A DNA stretch of 64,000 bases from Actinomyces gerencseriae DSM 6844. GTDB taxonomy: Bacteria > Actinomycetota > Actinomycetes > Actinomycetales > Actinomycetaceae. Position numbers and translations under genes: made by a program. The stretch is taken from contig NZ_AUBN01000003.1 of assembly GCF_000429265.1 (NCBI RefSeq), forward strand, positions 62,001-126,000, written 5' to 3'. Below are positions 18,433 to 27,832 of the stretch, piece after piece (position 1 is the stretch's first letter; every line of letters starts with the position of its first letter). The notes below the pieces were generated by a model. It made no database searches, was not told the origin of the DNA, and saw only the letters and a list, made by a program, of their open reading frames with translations.

Positions 18433-18674
18433 CGCAGGTCCTCGATCTCCTCCGCGATCGTGTCGGCGTTGGGCCCGACGACGACCTGGGCGACGGCGCC
18501 GACCATGAGCACGCCGTGCGCGCCCGCGGCCTTGAGCCCGGCCTCGTCGACGAGCGAGGCGTTCTCCAGCTCGCACCGCAGGCGGGTGATGCAGGGTTCG
18601 ATCTCGATGATGTTGTCGAATCCCCCGAGGGCCTTGACGATGCTCTGTGCCTGATCGGTCTGGGACTGGGGCAT
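18429..18674 (-). CDS. stand-alone PTS EIIB protein, glucose family (second copy)
   Basis: An 81-residue EIIB with phospho-accepting C28 in IEPCITRLRCELENAS. It is the closest relative in the window of the EIIB at 15177. The start at 18674 was chosen by alignment with that protein; an upstream in-frame extension to 18797 shows no similarity. It is the first gene of an EIIB-EIIA pair divergent from the EIIC gene, so A, B and C functions are three separate polypeptides rather than the usual fused EII. Confidence 0.9.
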   Translation of the reverse strand: MPQSQTDQAQSIVKALGGFDNIIEIEPCITRLRCELENASLVDEAGLKAAGAHGVLMVGAVAQVVVGPNADTIAEEIEDLR

Positions 18675-19002
18675 GGCGCGATGTCCTCCTGTGTCGGCCG
18701 GCCGCAGCCGGGCTCGGTGAATGACGAGGAGAATGCTATGGCCTTCGGGCGACGAGGTCGGGGAGGCGGCGCCCGGCTCGCGGGGGCGATGTCGCACCCC
18801 GTTGCCTTTACCTTATTGATATGAGTCATACGATTCGTCGGGGCGTGATGTGCTTTACAGTCTGCACAGCGTCTCACTTGCCAGGGAGAGCTGGTCCGGA
18901 CGAGCCCATCGGCGGGCGCGCGTCTCGTCGTCTCCCTCAAGAGCGATGCGCTCCCGGTGCGGCGACGTGGCCCACCATCCCGGAACCGGAGAGAGGAGAA
19001 CC
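18675..19002. promoter_or_regulatory. divergent promoter region between EIIB-EIIA and EIIC
   Basis: About 330 bp without a gene. An AT-richer core at about 18805-18840 contains a TATGA-G-TCATA palindrome and a TACGAT hexamer with TTTACC 16 bp upstream on the + strand. This is a plausible control point for both directions. GAGTCATA in the palindrome equals the half-site of the TetR operator at 48383-48400. Confidence 0.4.
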
Positions 19003-20385
19003 GTGTCTGACGAGAAGAAGAGGGGCGGCGCCTTCGCGCTCGCTCAGCGGCTCGGACGTTCGCTCATGCTCCCCATCGCGACGCTGCCGGCCGCCGGCCT
19101 TCTCATGCGCCTGGGCCAGGCGGACATGCTCGGCTCCGACTCCCACGGCGGGGGTCTGTCCTCGCACGTGCCCTGGATGCAACCGGTCGCCGACGTGCTC
19201 GTCGCCTCCGGCAACGCCGTCTTCTCCCACCTGCCCCTCATCTTCGCCGTCGGGGTCGCCGTCGGGGTCGCCAGGAGGTCGGATGGCTCGACGGGCATGG
19301 CCGGCCTGTTCGGCTACATCGTGTACGAGGGCGTCCTCGGCGCCCTGGCCCCCCACTGGGGGACGGGCGGCGCGACGCCGGAGCACAACACCATCGACTA
19401 CGGCGTGCTCGGCGGCATCGTCATCGGGATCATGTCCGCCGTTCTGTGGGAACGGTTCCATCGGGTCGCACTGCCCGACTGGCTCGCCTTCTTCGGCGGT
19501 CGCCGCTTCGTGCTGATCGTCACCTCACTGGCGGCGATCGGCGTCGCGCTGGTCATGGGCGCTCTCTACCCGGTCTTCAACTGGCTCATCAACGACCAGC
19601 TCGGCGGCTGGCTCATGAGGGCGGGCGCTGAGGGCGGCGCCTCGGCGGTCCTGGCGACCTTCGTCTTCGGCGTCGTCAACCGCCTCCTCATCCCCTTCGG
19701 CCTGCATCACCTGCTCAACTCCATCCCGTGGTTCCAGCTCGGAACGTGCACGGATGCCGACGGGCAGACCCTCCACGGCGACCTCACCTGCTTCTTCTCC
19801 GGAGTCGACGGCACCAACGCCTGGACCGGTTCCTTCATGACGGGGTTCTTCCCGATCATGATGTTCGCCCTGCCGGCCGCGGCCCTCGCCATCTGGCACA
19901 CGGCCCGCCTCTCCAGGCGCAGGGCCACCGGGGCCCTCATGATCTCCGTCGCCCTGACCGCCTTCCTCACCGGCATCACCGAGCCTCTGGAGTACGCCTT
20001 CGCCTACGTGGCCTTCCCCCTGTACGCGGTTCACGCGGTCCTCACCGGCACCTCACTGGCCCTGGTCAACGCCCTGGGCATCAAGGACGGATTCGCCTTC
20101 TCCGCGGGGGGCATCGACTACCTCATCAACCTCGGCAAGTCCGCCGAGCTCTCGGGCGGCTACCTGGCCGGCCCGATTCTTCTGGCCGCCATCGGCCTGG
20201 CGTACGGCGTCGTGTACTACCTGCTGTTCCGGTTCCTCATCGTCCTGATGGGCTTCAAGACTCCCGGACGCGACGACTCCGACCTCGATGCCCTCGAGCC
20301 AGCGGCGGCGGACGAGCCCGATCGGGCGACGGCGGCGCGCACGCGCCTGCGGATGCAACGGCGCAGGGGCGTCGTGACCGCCTGA
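19003..20385 (+). CDS. PTS EIIC permease, glucose/N-acetylglucosamine family
   Basis: A 460-residue multi-pass membrane protein that moves the sugar inward while EIIB phosphorylates it. It opens with RLGRSLMLPIATLPAAGLLM, typical of the family, and contains the conserved LTGITEPLEYAF sugar-site loop. EIIA and EIIB domains are absent from the C-terminus, consistent with the separate genes next door. The GTG at 19003 follows AGAGGAGAACC; the frame is open further upstream but without conserved sequence. Whether the substrate is glucose or N-acetylglucosamine cannot be decided from sequence alone. Confidence 0.9.
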   Translation: MSDEKKRGGAFALAQRLGRSLMLPIATLPAAGLLMRLGQADMLGSDSHGGGLSSHVPWMQPVADVLVASGNAVFSHLPLIFAVGVAVGVARRSDGSTGMAGLFGYIVYEGVLGALAPHWGTGGATPEHNTIDYGVLGGIVIGIMSAVLWERFHRVALPDWLAFFGGRRFVLIVTSLAAIGVALVMGALYPVFNWLINDQLGGWLMRAGAEGGASAVLATFVFGVVNRLLIPFGLHHLLNSIPWFQLGTCTDADGQTLHGDLTCFFSGVDGTNAWTGSFMTGFFPIMMFALPAAALAIWHTARLSRRRATGALMISVALTAFLTGITEPLEYAFAYVAFPLYAVHAVLTGTSLALVNALGIKDGFAFSAGGIDYLINLGKSAELSGGYLAGPILLAAIGLAYGVVYYLLFRFLIVLMGFKTPGRDDSDLDALEPAAADEPDRATAARTRLRMQRRRGVVTA

Positions 20386-20386
20386 G

Positions 20387-20423
20387 CCGGGCGCCGGCCC
20401 CGATCGAGGGGGCCGGAGCCCGG
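20387..20423. terminator. bidirectional terminator between EIIC and pepN
   Basis: A 15-bp stem with one mismatch (20387-20401 with 20409-20423) and a 7-nt loop, between two convergent genes. There is no U-tract, as is common in actinobacteria. Confidence 0.65.
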
Positions 20424-20507
20424 TCGGCTCCTGCGATGGCGCGGGCCGGCGACGTCCGGCGGCGCAGGGCCGAGGCGGCTGGGGCGCCCGGCCGGCGCTC
20501 CCTCCCG

Positions 20508-23096
20508 TCAGCCCGCGGCGGCCTCGCGGGCCTGGGCGCCGGCCACCCGGCGGGTGTCGTCGAGGTTCTCCGAGATGATCCGGCGGAAGGCCGCCGGCGC
20601 ATCCTCGTGGGAGGCCAGCCAGCCCTCCAGGGCGCCGATCGGGTCCGCGCCGTCGAGCCCCACCGTCGCGGGGGACCACAGGGCGGTGAGCAGGTTCTCG
20701 GCCATGTGGAAGGTGCGCGTGTCCCAGATGGCGTCCGCCTGGCGGACGTACTCCTCGATGAAGGGGACGAGCAGCCCGGGATCGCGCTCGACGTCGTTGA
20801 AACCGCGCAGGGTCTTGACCTGAGTCTCGTTGGGCATGGAGGCGTCCTCCACGAGCGTGCGCCAGGTCTCGGACTTGGCCTCGGCGGTCGGCACGGCGGC
20901 CCGCGCCTGCGCGGCGCGCTCGCGTCCCGTCGTCGTCAGGTCGCGGGCCTCCTCGGCGGCGATCTCGGTCTCGCCCGCGCGGCCCGCGGCCACGAGCCCG
21001 ATGAGCAGCTCCCAGCGCAGGTCCTGGTCGACGACGAGACCCTCGGGGACGTCCGAGCCGGCGAGCCAGGCGGCGACGACGCCGGTCTGCTCGTCCGTGA
21101 CCGCGTGGGCTGCGACGGCGCGCACCAGCTGGAGCTGTTTGTCGCTGCCGGGCTCGGCGTTCCCGGCCAGGGCCAGCAGGGCACCGGCGGAGCCGGGAGC
21201 GGCGGCTCGGCGGTCGTCCGGGGGCAGGTAGAGGGACAGGCAGGTGGTGATCCGCGCCAGGAGGCCCTGGATGACCGAGGAGTGCGTCTCGACGGCGAGC
21301 GCGTCGAGGGCGGCGGCGAGGTAGCGCGAGGACGGCAGCTCGGCATCGCGCACCATGTCCCAGGCCGAGGCCAGGACGACGGAGCGCGGCAGGGACTCGG
21401 CGAAGGCGCCCACGTGCTCCAGACCGGCGGCCAGGGAGTCCTCGTCCAGGCGCACCTTGGCGTAGGTGAGATCGTCGTCGTTGAGGACGAGGACGTCGGC
21501 GCGGCGCGTGCCGACCAGCCCGGGGACCGGAGTGCGCTCCCCGTCCACGTCGAGCTCGATGCGTCCGGTGCGGGTCAGGACGGCCTGGTCGCCTCGGCCG
21601 GTCAGCGTGTAGGAGCCGATCGCCACCCGGTGCGGGCGCAGCGAGGCGGGGGAGCCCGTCGGGATCTCCTGCACGACCTCGGCGGAGGTGATGACGCCGT
21701 CATCGTCGGTGGTGAGCGACATGCGCAGGGTGGTGACCCCCGCCTCCTGAAGCCACACCCGCGTCCACGCGCCCAGATCGCGTCCCGAGACCCTCTCCAG
21801 CTCGGCGAGCAGGTCGGTGAGCGTGGCGTTGCCGTAGGCATGGGCGGCCAGGTAGTTCTTGATGCCCTCGAAGAAGCTCTCCCGGCCCACGTAGCCCACG
21901 AGGGCCGCCAGCACGGAGGCCCCCTTGGCGTAGGTGATGCCGTCGAAGTTGACCTCGACGTCGTGCAGGTCGTTGATCTCGGCGGCGACCGGGTGGGTGG
22001 AGCTCAACTGGTCCTGGTTGTAGGCCCAGCCCTTCTCGATGGTCTGGAAGGTGGTCCAGGCGTCGGAGAAGCGGGTGGTCTCGGCGACGGCGAGGGTGGA
22101 GGTGTACTCGGCGAAGGACTCGTTCAGCCACAGGTCGTTCCACCACTTCATGGTCACCATGTCGCCGAACCACATGTGGGCGAGCTCGTGGAGGATGGTG
22201 ACGGCGCGGCGCTCCACGCGGGCCTCGATGGGCCGGGAGCGGAAGATGTAGTCGTCGCGGTGGGTCACGCACCCGGCGTTCTCCATGGCGCCGGCGTTGA
22301 ACTCGGGCACGAAGATCTGGTCGTACTTCGCGAAGGCGTAGGGGGTGCCGAAGAGGTCCTCGTAGTAGGCGAAGCCCTCGCGGGTCATCTCCAGGATCTC
22401 GTCGGCGTCCATGTGATCGAACAGCGAGGCGCGGCAGTGGACGCCCAGCGGGACGACGCGTCCGTCGGCGGCCCGGTACTCGCCGGTGGCCCCCCGGTAG
22501 GGACCGGCGACGATGGCGGTGATGTAGGAGCTGATCGGCTCGGTGGGGGCGAAGGCGAAGACGCGCGCGCCGTCCCGGGCCGCCGGCGAGGGGGTGGGGG
22601 AGTTGGACAGGACCGTCCAGCCCTCGGGCACGGTCACCGTGAAGGCGAAGGGGGCCTTGAGATCGGGCTGCTCGAAGACGGCGAAGACCCGGCGGGCGTC
22701 GGGCACCTCGAACTGGGTGTAGAGGTAGGTCTCGGAGTCGGCGGGGTCGGTGAAGCGGTGCAGGCCCTCCCCGGTGTGCATGTAGGCGCAGTCGGCGACG
22801 ACCGTCAGCTCGTTGTCGGCCTCCAGGTCGCCCAGCACGATACGGGAGTCGATATAGGTCTCGGCCGGGTCGAGCTCGCGGCCGTTCAGGACGATGGAGC
22901 GCACCCGCGGGGCGATCAGGTCGATGAACGTGACGGCTCCGGGCTCGGCCGAGAAGCGCGCGGTCGTCGTCGAGCGGAAGGTCTTGCGCGCCGGATCGGC
23001 GGCGCCGGACAGGTCGAGGGCGACGTCGTAGCTCGTGGCGGTCACGAGGCCGGCGCGGGCGGCCGCCTCGTCGCGGGTCAGGTTCTGACCGGGCAT
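20508..23096 (-). CDS. pepN: aminopeptidase N (M1 family)
   Basis: An 862-residue zinc aminopeptidase that removes N-terminal residues from peptides in the cytoplasm. The substrate motif GAMEN occurs in FNAGAMENAG. The zinc site is HELAH at 303-307 with the third ligand E326 in NESF, exactly 18 residues on. Length is normal for the actinobacterial/yeast-type M1 family. The ATG at 23096 has AAGGAG 6 nt upstream; the open frame continues to 23180 without conserved residues. No neighbour suggests a special substrate. Confidence 0.96.
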   Translation of the reverse strand: MPGQNLTRDEAAARAGLVTATSYDVALDLSGAADPARKTFRSTTTARFSAEPGAVTFIDLIAPRVRSIVLNGRELDPAETYIDSRIVLGDLEADNELTVVADCAYMHTGEGLHRFTDPADSETYLYTQFEVPDARRVFAVFEQPDLKAPFAFTVTVPEGWTVLSNSPTPSPAARDGARVFAFAPTEPISSYITAIVAGPYRGATGEYRAADGRVVPLGVHCRASLFDHMDADEILEMTREGFAYYEDLFGTPYAFAKYDQIFVPEFNAGAMENAGCVTHRDDYIFRSRPIEARVERRAVTILHELAHMWFGDMVTMKWWNDLWLNESFAEYTSTLAVAETTRFSDAWTTFQTIEKGWAYNQDQLSSTHPVAAEINDLHDVEVNFDGITYAKGASVLAALVGYVGRESFFEGIKNYLAAHAYGNATLTDLLAELERVSGRDLGAWTRVWLQEAGVTTLRMSLTTDDDGVITSAEVVQEIPTGSPASLRPHRVAIGSYTLTGRGDQAVLTRTGRIELDVDGERTPVPGLVGTRRADVLVLNDDDLTYAKVRLDEDSLAAGLEHVGAFAESLPRSVVLASAWDMVRDAELPSSRYLAAALDALAVETHSSVIQGLLARITTCLSLYLPPDDRRAAAPGSAGALLALAGNAEPGSDKQLQLVRAVAAHAVTDEQTGVVAAWLAGSDVPEGLVVDQDLRWELLIGLVAAGRAGETEIAAEEARDLTTTGRERAAQARAAVPTAEAKSETWRTLVEDASMPNETQVKTLRGFNDVERDPGLLVPFIEEYVRQADAIWDTRTFHMAENLLTALWSPATVGLDGADPIGALEGWLASHEDAPAAFRRIISENLDDTRRVAGAQAREAAAG

Positions 23097-23298
23097 GGGT
23101 GCTCCTTGCGGTTCGGGGAGGTTGACGCCGCACCGGTGGCGGGCCGTCGTGGGCCGGGGCGGTGCGGAACTGCGGGCCATCCTCTCATCGGGGCCGCGGT
23201 CGGATGAAATGAGCCCGTCCCATCAGCCCGTCGCGGCCCAGCCGGCCGGGGCGCGGCGGTCGAGCCGGGTGCGCAGCAGGGCGACGGCGTGTCGCGGC

Positions 23299-24369
23299 TC
23301 AGTCCGCCGGGGCGCAGTTCCCGGGCTCGTAGCCGTGCTCGGCGAGCACGGCGCGGGTCTCCTCGGTGGGCAGGGCTATGAAGGAGTCGCCCTGCGTGGG
23401 AGCGGGGACATCGACGAGCGTGACGGCGTCGGCACCGGCCCGGGCCGCGGTGCCGCCCAGCGTGGCGAGGTCGAGCAGGCCGGTGCCGTCGTCGACCCCC
23501 AGGTTGCCGCTGAGAGTCCAGGCCAGCCGGTGCGCCGCGAAGGGGTTGCGAGCGCGGTCGCGCATGGCGCCGACGAGGGCCTTCATGACGACGCCGGTGT
23601 ACTGGCTGCGTCGCTGCGCGCCCTCGGAGTCGGACAGCACGACCCACGCGCCGTCGCGGTGGACCTCGGGATGCCGGGAGCGGACCAGGGCGAGTGCGTC
23701 GATGCCGGACAGGGTCCGGGGGCCGGCCTCGGGGATGTCGAGACCGGCGTTGGCGTCCCGGACGGGCTCGTCGAGCGCGACGTCGAGGCCGCCCATGGAG
23801 TCGATAATGGCGGCGAACTGGGCCATATCGACAATGACCAGGTGCGTCGTGGCGATGCCGAGCTGGGTGCACAGCAGATCGACGGTGTTCTGCGCGCCGT
23901 CGAGGTAGGAGGTGGCGAGTCTCTGACTCGTGAGGAAGGTCGGGCCGATGGTGAGGTCCCGGGGCAGGGCGAGGACGGTGAGTCCGTCCGCGGTGGGCCG
24001 CACGAGGGCCAGGACATCGGCGCGGGAGCCGCCCCCGGTGTCCTCCACGGTGCCGTACCGGTCGGGGCCCGCGGGGAGGGTCTCGCGCGAGTCGGTGCCG
24101 ACGACGAGCCACGTCTCGTCGTTCGCAGCGCCTGTCGAGGTGGCGTCCGCGATGGCATGCGGCATGCGGACCTCGGTGCGGCCGAGCCTGGCGGACATGA
24201 GGCCGACGTCGCCGACGGCGAGGGCCAGGACCAGAATCAGGGCGAGGGCGGTCGCGGCCAGGAGCGGGCGTCGCCGACGGAAGACCCCCGCTCGGGTGCG
24301 TGCGGCGACGAGGGCCGCACGCACCCGAGCGGGGGCTGTGCGATGGGCGGGCGTGTCGGAGTGCGTCAT
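23299..24369 (-). CDS. LytR-CpsA-Psr (LCP) family cell-wall glycopolymer ligase
   Basis: A 356-residue membrane-anchored protein: a basic cytoplasmic head, one transmembrane helix (about residues 35-56, LLAATALALILVLALAV), then an extracellular LCP domain. Conserved elements include VGTDSRE, the RADVLALVR stretch, and LPRDL with the arginine that binds pyrophosphate of the lipid-linked substrate. LCP enzymes attach wall polymers, or glycans on surface proteins, to their acceptors; in Actinomyces a relative glycosylates a pilus-associated surface protein. It lies directly downstream of a sortase-anchored protein gene on the same strand. ATG 24369 is preferred: TAATGT ends 7 nt before it and overlaps the alternative GTG at 24378. 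Confidence 0.88.
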   Translation of the reverse strand: MTHSDTPAHRTAPARVRAALVAARTRAGVFRRRRPLLAATALALILVLALAVGDVGLMSARLGRTEVRMPHAIADATSTGAANDETWLVVGTDSRETLPAGPDRYGTVEDTGGGSRADVLALVRPTADGLTVLALPRDLTIGPTFLTSQRLATSYLDGAQNTVDLLCTQLGIATTHLVIVDMAQFAAIIDSMGGLDVALDEPVRDANAGLDIPEAGPRTLSGIDALALVRSRHPEVHRDGAWVVLSDSEGAQRRSQYTGVVMKALVGAMRDRARNPFAAHRLAWTLSGNLGVDDGTGLLDLATLGGTAARAGADAVTLVDVPAPTQGDSFIALPTEETRAVLAEHGYEPGNCAPAD

Positions 24370-24376
24370 CACCCGC

Positions 24377-24382
24377 ACATTA
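24377..24382 (-). promoter_or_regulatory. candidate -10 of a leaderless LCP transcript
   Basis: TAATGT on the minus strand, 7 nt before the ATG at 24369. Confidence 0.4.
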
Positions 24383-24390
24383 CGCGGGAC

Positions 24391-25428
24391 TCATGCCTTG
24401 CGGCGCGAGGCGAGAACGACGGCGCCGGAGGCCAGGAAGCCGGCGGCGACGAGGACGACGCCGAGGTCGGCACCGGTGTTGGCGAGGCCCTTCTTGGCGG
24501 GAGCCGAGGCGGCCGCCTTGGTCTCGGCGGGCTTGGGCTCGGCAGCGGGCTTCTTGGCCGGAGCCGCCTGGTCATCGGTGCCGGGGTCCGCCGGGGCCGC
24601 CGGGTCCTCGACGCCGGGCGCGGGCTGCTGGGCGTTGTCGTCGCCTCCGGCCTGGCCGGTCCCGCTGCCGTCGTCGACGTAGTACATCTTGCCGCTCTTG
24701 ACGAGGACGTTCTGGAACCAGGCGTGCTCGCCGTAGGCGATGCCGAAGACGCCGGCCTTGTACCTGCCGTCGGGCACGTCGACGGGGGCGGTGAAGCGGT
24801 GGGACACGGCGCCCTTGGCGTCGGCGGTGAAGGTCGACAGGACGGTGAAGTCGCCCTCGACCGGGCCCGTCTCACTGTTGTAGGCGTTCTCCGGCACGAG
24901 GCGGAAGGTGGCCTCCTCGTTGGGGGCGAAGCCGGTGACCTCGACCGCGATGGTCTGGGAGCCGTCGGCCTCGGAGGTCAGCGTGTAGGAGCCGTCGAGC
25001 GTCGTGGAGTCCGCCTGGAGGGACAGCCCGAGGGACTTGATGGTGTTGTTGTTGTAGTCGAGGCAGGCGAAGGAGAGGGTGGTCCTCTGCTGATCCTTCA
25101 CGCCGGCGGCGGCCAGGTTGATCGTCGCGCTCCACGAGCCGTCGGAGTTGACCGTGCCGGTGCCCTGGGCGCCCTGCCCGCCCTCGCCGACGGCCCACAT
25201 GAGGCTGGTCTGCTTGGAACTGCTGTCGGATCCGTCGGGGCCGTCGGGGGCGACGCAGCCGGTGCCGGAGACGGTGAAGGGCACGCTCGGGTCGGCGACG
25301 CCCGTGTAGTCGTTGTTGACCGTGAAGCCGTCCTCCTCGTCGGCGAAGGCGGGGGTGGAGACGGCGGAGCCGGCGACGACGAGGGCGGCGGCAGCACCTA
25401 GGGCGGCAGCGGAGCGTCCGAGACGCAT
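24391..25428 (-). CDS. sortase-anchored surface protein with LANTG sorting signal
   Basis: A 345-residue secreted wall protein. Residues 1-29 form a signal peptide ending ...STPAFA. The mature part starts with an acidic segment, then beta-rich, Ig-like sequence to about residue 245, a Pro/Ala/Lys-rich wall-spanning spacer (about 255-312), and a C-terminal sorting signal: LANTG at 315-319 (variant of LPXTG), hydrophobic LGVVLVAAGFLASGAVVLA, and RRK tail. GGAGG lies 7 nt before the ATG. Ligand unknown. The LCP gene follows on the same strand after 21 nt. Confidence 0.88.
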   Translation of the reverse strand: MRLGRSAAALGAAAALVVAGSAVSTPAFADEEDGFTVNNDYTGVADPSVPFTVSGTGCVAPDGPDGSDSSSKQTSLMWAVGEGGQGAQGTGTVNSDGSWSATINLAAAGVKDQQRTTLSFACLDYNNNTIKSLGLSLQADSTTLDGSYTLTSEADGSQTIAVEVTGFAPNEEATFRLVPENAYNSETGPVEGDFTVLSTFTADAKGAVSHRFTAPVDVPDGRYKAGVFGIAYGEHAWFQNVLVKSGKMYYVDDGSGTGQAGGDDNAQQPAPGVEDPAAPADPGTDDQAAPAKKPAAEPKPAETKAAASAPAKKGLANTGADLGVVLVAAGFLASGAVVLASRRKA

Positions 25429-25585
25429 GAGTCCTCCAAGGGGATGATCGGGTTGGGTTGTTGGCCATCACGGTGCTGCTGCACCGATCCGGGTCTCACT
25501 CTCTCTCACTCGAGGGCAGGACACAAGTCCACAACATCTCGAACACAGGCTCAACATGCGTATCACTAGTCACATCAGTCACAGG

Positions 25586-25605
25586 AGTCCCAGATATGTG
25601 GGACT
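25586..25605. terminator. hairpin downstream of the M13 peptidase
   Basis: AGTCCCA (25586-25592), loop GATATG, TGGGACT (25599-25605). It lies just past the peptidase stop codon. No U-tract. Confidence 0.4.
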
Positions 25606-25618
25606 TCGGTCCTAAAAT

Positions 25619-27826
25619 TCACCAGATGGTGATGCGTTTCTCGGGCGCCAGCCACAGGGCGTCGTCCCCGGTCACGCCGAAGGCCTCGTAGAAGGCGTCC
25701 ATGTTGCGCACGATGCCGTTGCAGCGGAACTCGTTCGGGGAGTGCGGGTCGATGGTGAGCAGCAGCTCGGCGTAGTCGTCGCGGTTCCGGCCCCTCCAGA
25801 TGCGCGCCCAGGAGCAGAAGAAGCGCTCCAGCGCGCTCAGGCCGTCGATGACCGGCGCCTCCTCGACCGACTCGATGCCCGCCTCGGCCAGCGCCAGCCG
25901 GTAGGCCTTGAGCGCGATCCCCAGGCCCCCGAGATCCCCGATGTTCTCGCCGATCGTCAGCGCGCCGTTGACGTGCGGGACTGCGGAGACGTCCTCGCCC
26001 GCGGCCTCGGCCCGGGCTACGAGCAGCGCCGGCCGATAGGCGCTGTACTGGTCGATGAGCGCCCTGGTGCGCGCCGTGAAGGCCTCGCGGTCGGCGGGGG
26101 TCCACCAGTCGGACACCTTGCCGGTGCCGTCGAAGGTCGAGCCCTGGTCGTCGAAGCCATGCCCGATCTCGTGGCCGATGACCGCGCCGATGCCGCCGTA
26201 GTTGACGGCGTCGTCGGCCTCGGGGTCGAAGAAGGGCGGCTGGAGGATCGCCGCGGGGAAGACGATCTCGTTCATCGTCGGGTTGTAGTAGGCGTTGACG
26301 GTCTGCGGCGTCATGTGCCACTCGCCCCGGTCCACGGGCTCGGACAGCTTGCGCAGATCGCGGGCCAGGTCGACGTCCTCGACCGAGCGCACCGAGGCGA
26401 TGACGTCCCCGGGCGTGACGACGACCGCGGAGTAGTCGCGCCAGGTGTCCGGATAGCCGATCTTGGGCGTGAACATGGCCAGCTTCTCCAGAGCGCGCTC
26501 GCGGGTGGCCGGGCTCATCCACTCCAGGGACGAGATCGACTCCCGGTAGGCCTCGATGAGGCGCTCCACCAGCGCCTTCATCCGCTCCTTGTGCGCGGGA
26601 GGGAAGTGCCGTTCCACGTAGAGCTCTCCCAGGGCCTCGCCCATGGCGCCCTCGACCAGGCCGACGGCGCGCTTCCACCGCGCCCGGAGCTCGTCGACTC
26701 CCTGCAGGGTGCGGGAGTAGAAGTCGAAGTTCTCCTCCACGAAGGCCCGTGACAGCAGGGTCGCACGGCCGTGGACCACGTGCCACGCCGCCCACGCGCG
26801 CAGGCCCTCCAGGTCCGACTCCTCCCACACCCGCGCGGCATGGGGCAGGTAGTCGGGCTGCTTGACGATCGCGCGGTCGAGCAGCGTCGTCGGGGCCGCG
26901 CCCGCGGCCGCGGCCGCCCGGTTGATCCCGGAGCGCCAGGCCTCCCACGGGAAGGCCGGGGCCGAGGCGGTCAGCTCGGCCCAGGTGCGCGGGTTGTTCA
27001 TCCTCTCCACGTCGCGGCGGGCGACACGGTCCCAGTGCCCGGCGGCCAGGGCGGTCTCCAACGCCATGATTCTCGCGGCCAGCTCGTCGGCCTCGGCACC
27101 GAGCCGCTCCGGCAGTCCCGCCAGCTCCAGCATGCGCGCGATGTGCGCCGTGTAGGCCTCGCGGACCTCGGCGCGCTCGTCCTGACGGTAGTACGACTCG
27201 TCGGGAAGGCCGAGCCCGGACTGCCCCACCCAGGTGGTGTAGTGGTCGGGGTCGTTGAGGTCGACGTCGACATCGACGGCGACCGGGCCCATGAAGCCGG
27301 CGGTGATCCTCTCTCCCAGCGCCCGCGCCAGGGCCTCCTCGTCGTCCGCCTCCAGGACGGGGGCGAGTTCGTCCCGCAGCGGCGCGGACCCCAGCTCCTC
27401 GATGCGCTCCTCGTCGAGGAAGGAGGCGTACAGGGAGGCGATCTTCGCTGAGGACGTGACTGGCGCGGTCCCTCCGTCGGCCCGGGCGGCGAGGTCGTCG
27501 AGGATGTCGCGGCAGGCGGCCTCCGCCGCGTCGCGCAGGACCACGAAGGAGCTGATGCCCGGGCGGTCGGCGGCGATCCGCGCGTTGGCGAGCCACGTGC
27601 CGTTGACGTGGCGGAAGAGGTCGTCCTGAGGCCGCACGGCGGGGTCGATGGCCGAGGCCTCGAGCACGCCGCCGCGTGCGGGGGCGGTGCCCTGGAGGGC
27701 GGCCGAGCCCGCGGGATCCGATGGGCTCGCTGGGTTCGCGGGGGCCGCTGGGTTCGCGGGCGCCCCGGAGCCCTCGGTGCTCTCGGCCGGGACGTGCGCC
27801 GCCGAAGCGGGGGAGTGAGTCGTCAT
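25619..27826 (-). CDS. M13-family metallopeptidase (PepO/neprilysin-like)
   Basis: A 735-residue zinc endopeptidase. The zinc site is HEIGH at 552-556 in GAVIGHEIGHGFDDQG, with the third ligand in the downstream GENIGDLGG. NAYYNPTMNEIVFPA and the C-terminal ...EKRITIW are also conserved in the family. The first 55 residues are a low-complexity Ala/Pro/Ser segment rather than a signal peptide, so the enzyme is probably cytoplasmic, as PepO is in lactic bacteria. The start ATG has TAGCGT 6 nt upstream, again a leaderless arrangement. Confidence 0.93.
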   Translation of the reverse strand: MTTHSPASAAHVPAESTEGSGAPANPAAPANPASPSDPAGSAALQGTAPARGGVLEASAIDPAVRPQDDLFRHVNGTWLANARIAADRPGISSFVVLRDAAEAACRDILDDLAARADGGTAPVTSSAKIASLYASFLDEERIEELGSAPLRDELAPVLEADDEEALARALGERITAGFMGPVAVDVDVDLNDPDHYTTWVGQSGLGLPDESYYRQDERAEVREAYTAHIARMLELAGLPERLGAEADELAARIMALETALAAGHWDRVARRDVERMNNPRTWAELTASAPAFPWEAWRSGINRAAAAAGAAPTTLLDRAIVKQPDYLPHAARVWEESDLEGLRAWAAWHVVHGRATLLSRAFVEENFDFYSRTLQGVDELRARWKRAVGLVEGAMGEALGELYVERHFPPAHKERMKALVERLIEAYRESISSLEWMSPATRERALEKLAMFTPKIGYPDTWRDYSAVVVTPGDVIASVRSVEDVDLARDLRKLSEPVDRGEWHMTPQTVNAYYNPTMNEIVFPAAILQPPFFDPEADDAVNYGGIGAVIGHEIGHGFDDQGSTFDGTGKVSDWWTPADREAFTARTRALIDQYSAYRPALLVARAEAAGEDVSAVPHVNGALTIGENIGDLGGLGIALKAYRLALAEAGIESVEEAPVIDGLSALERFFCSWARIWRGRNRDDYAELLLTIDPHSPNEFRCNGIVRNMDAFYEAFGVTGDDALWLAPEKRITIW

Positions 27827-27832
27827 GGAGTC

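Noticed and set aside
19728-23207. 1159-residue open frame on the + strand
   Set aside because: It runs antisense through pepN; the minus strand carries GAMEN and HELAH motifs and normal codon use. A G+C-rich shadow frame.
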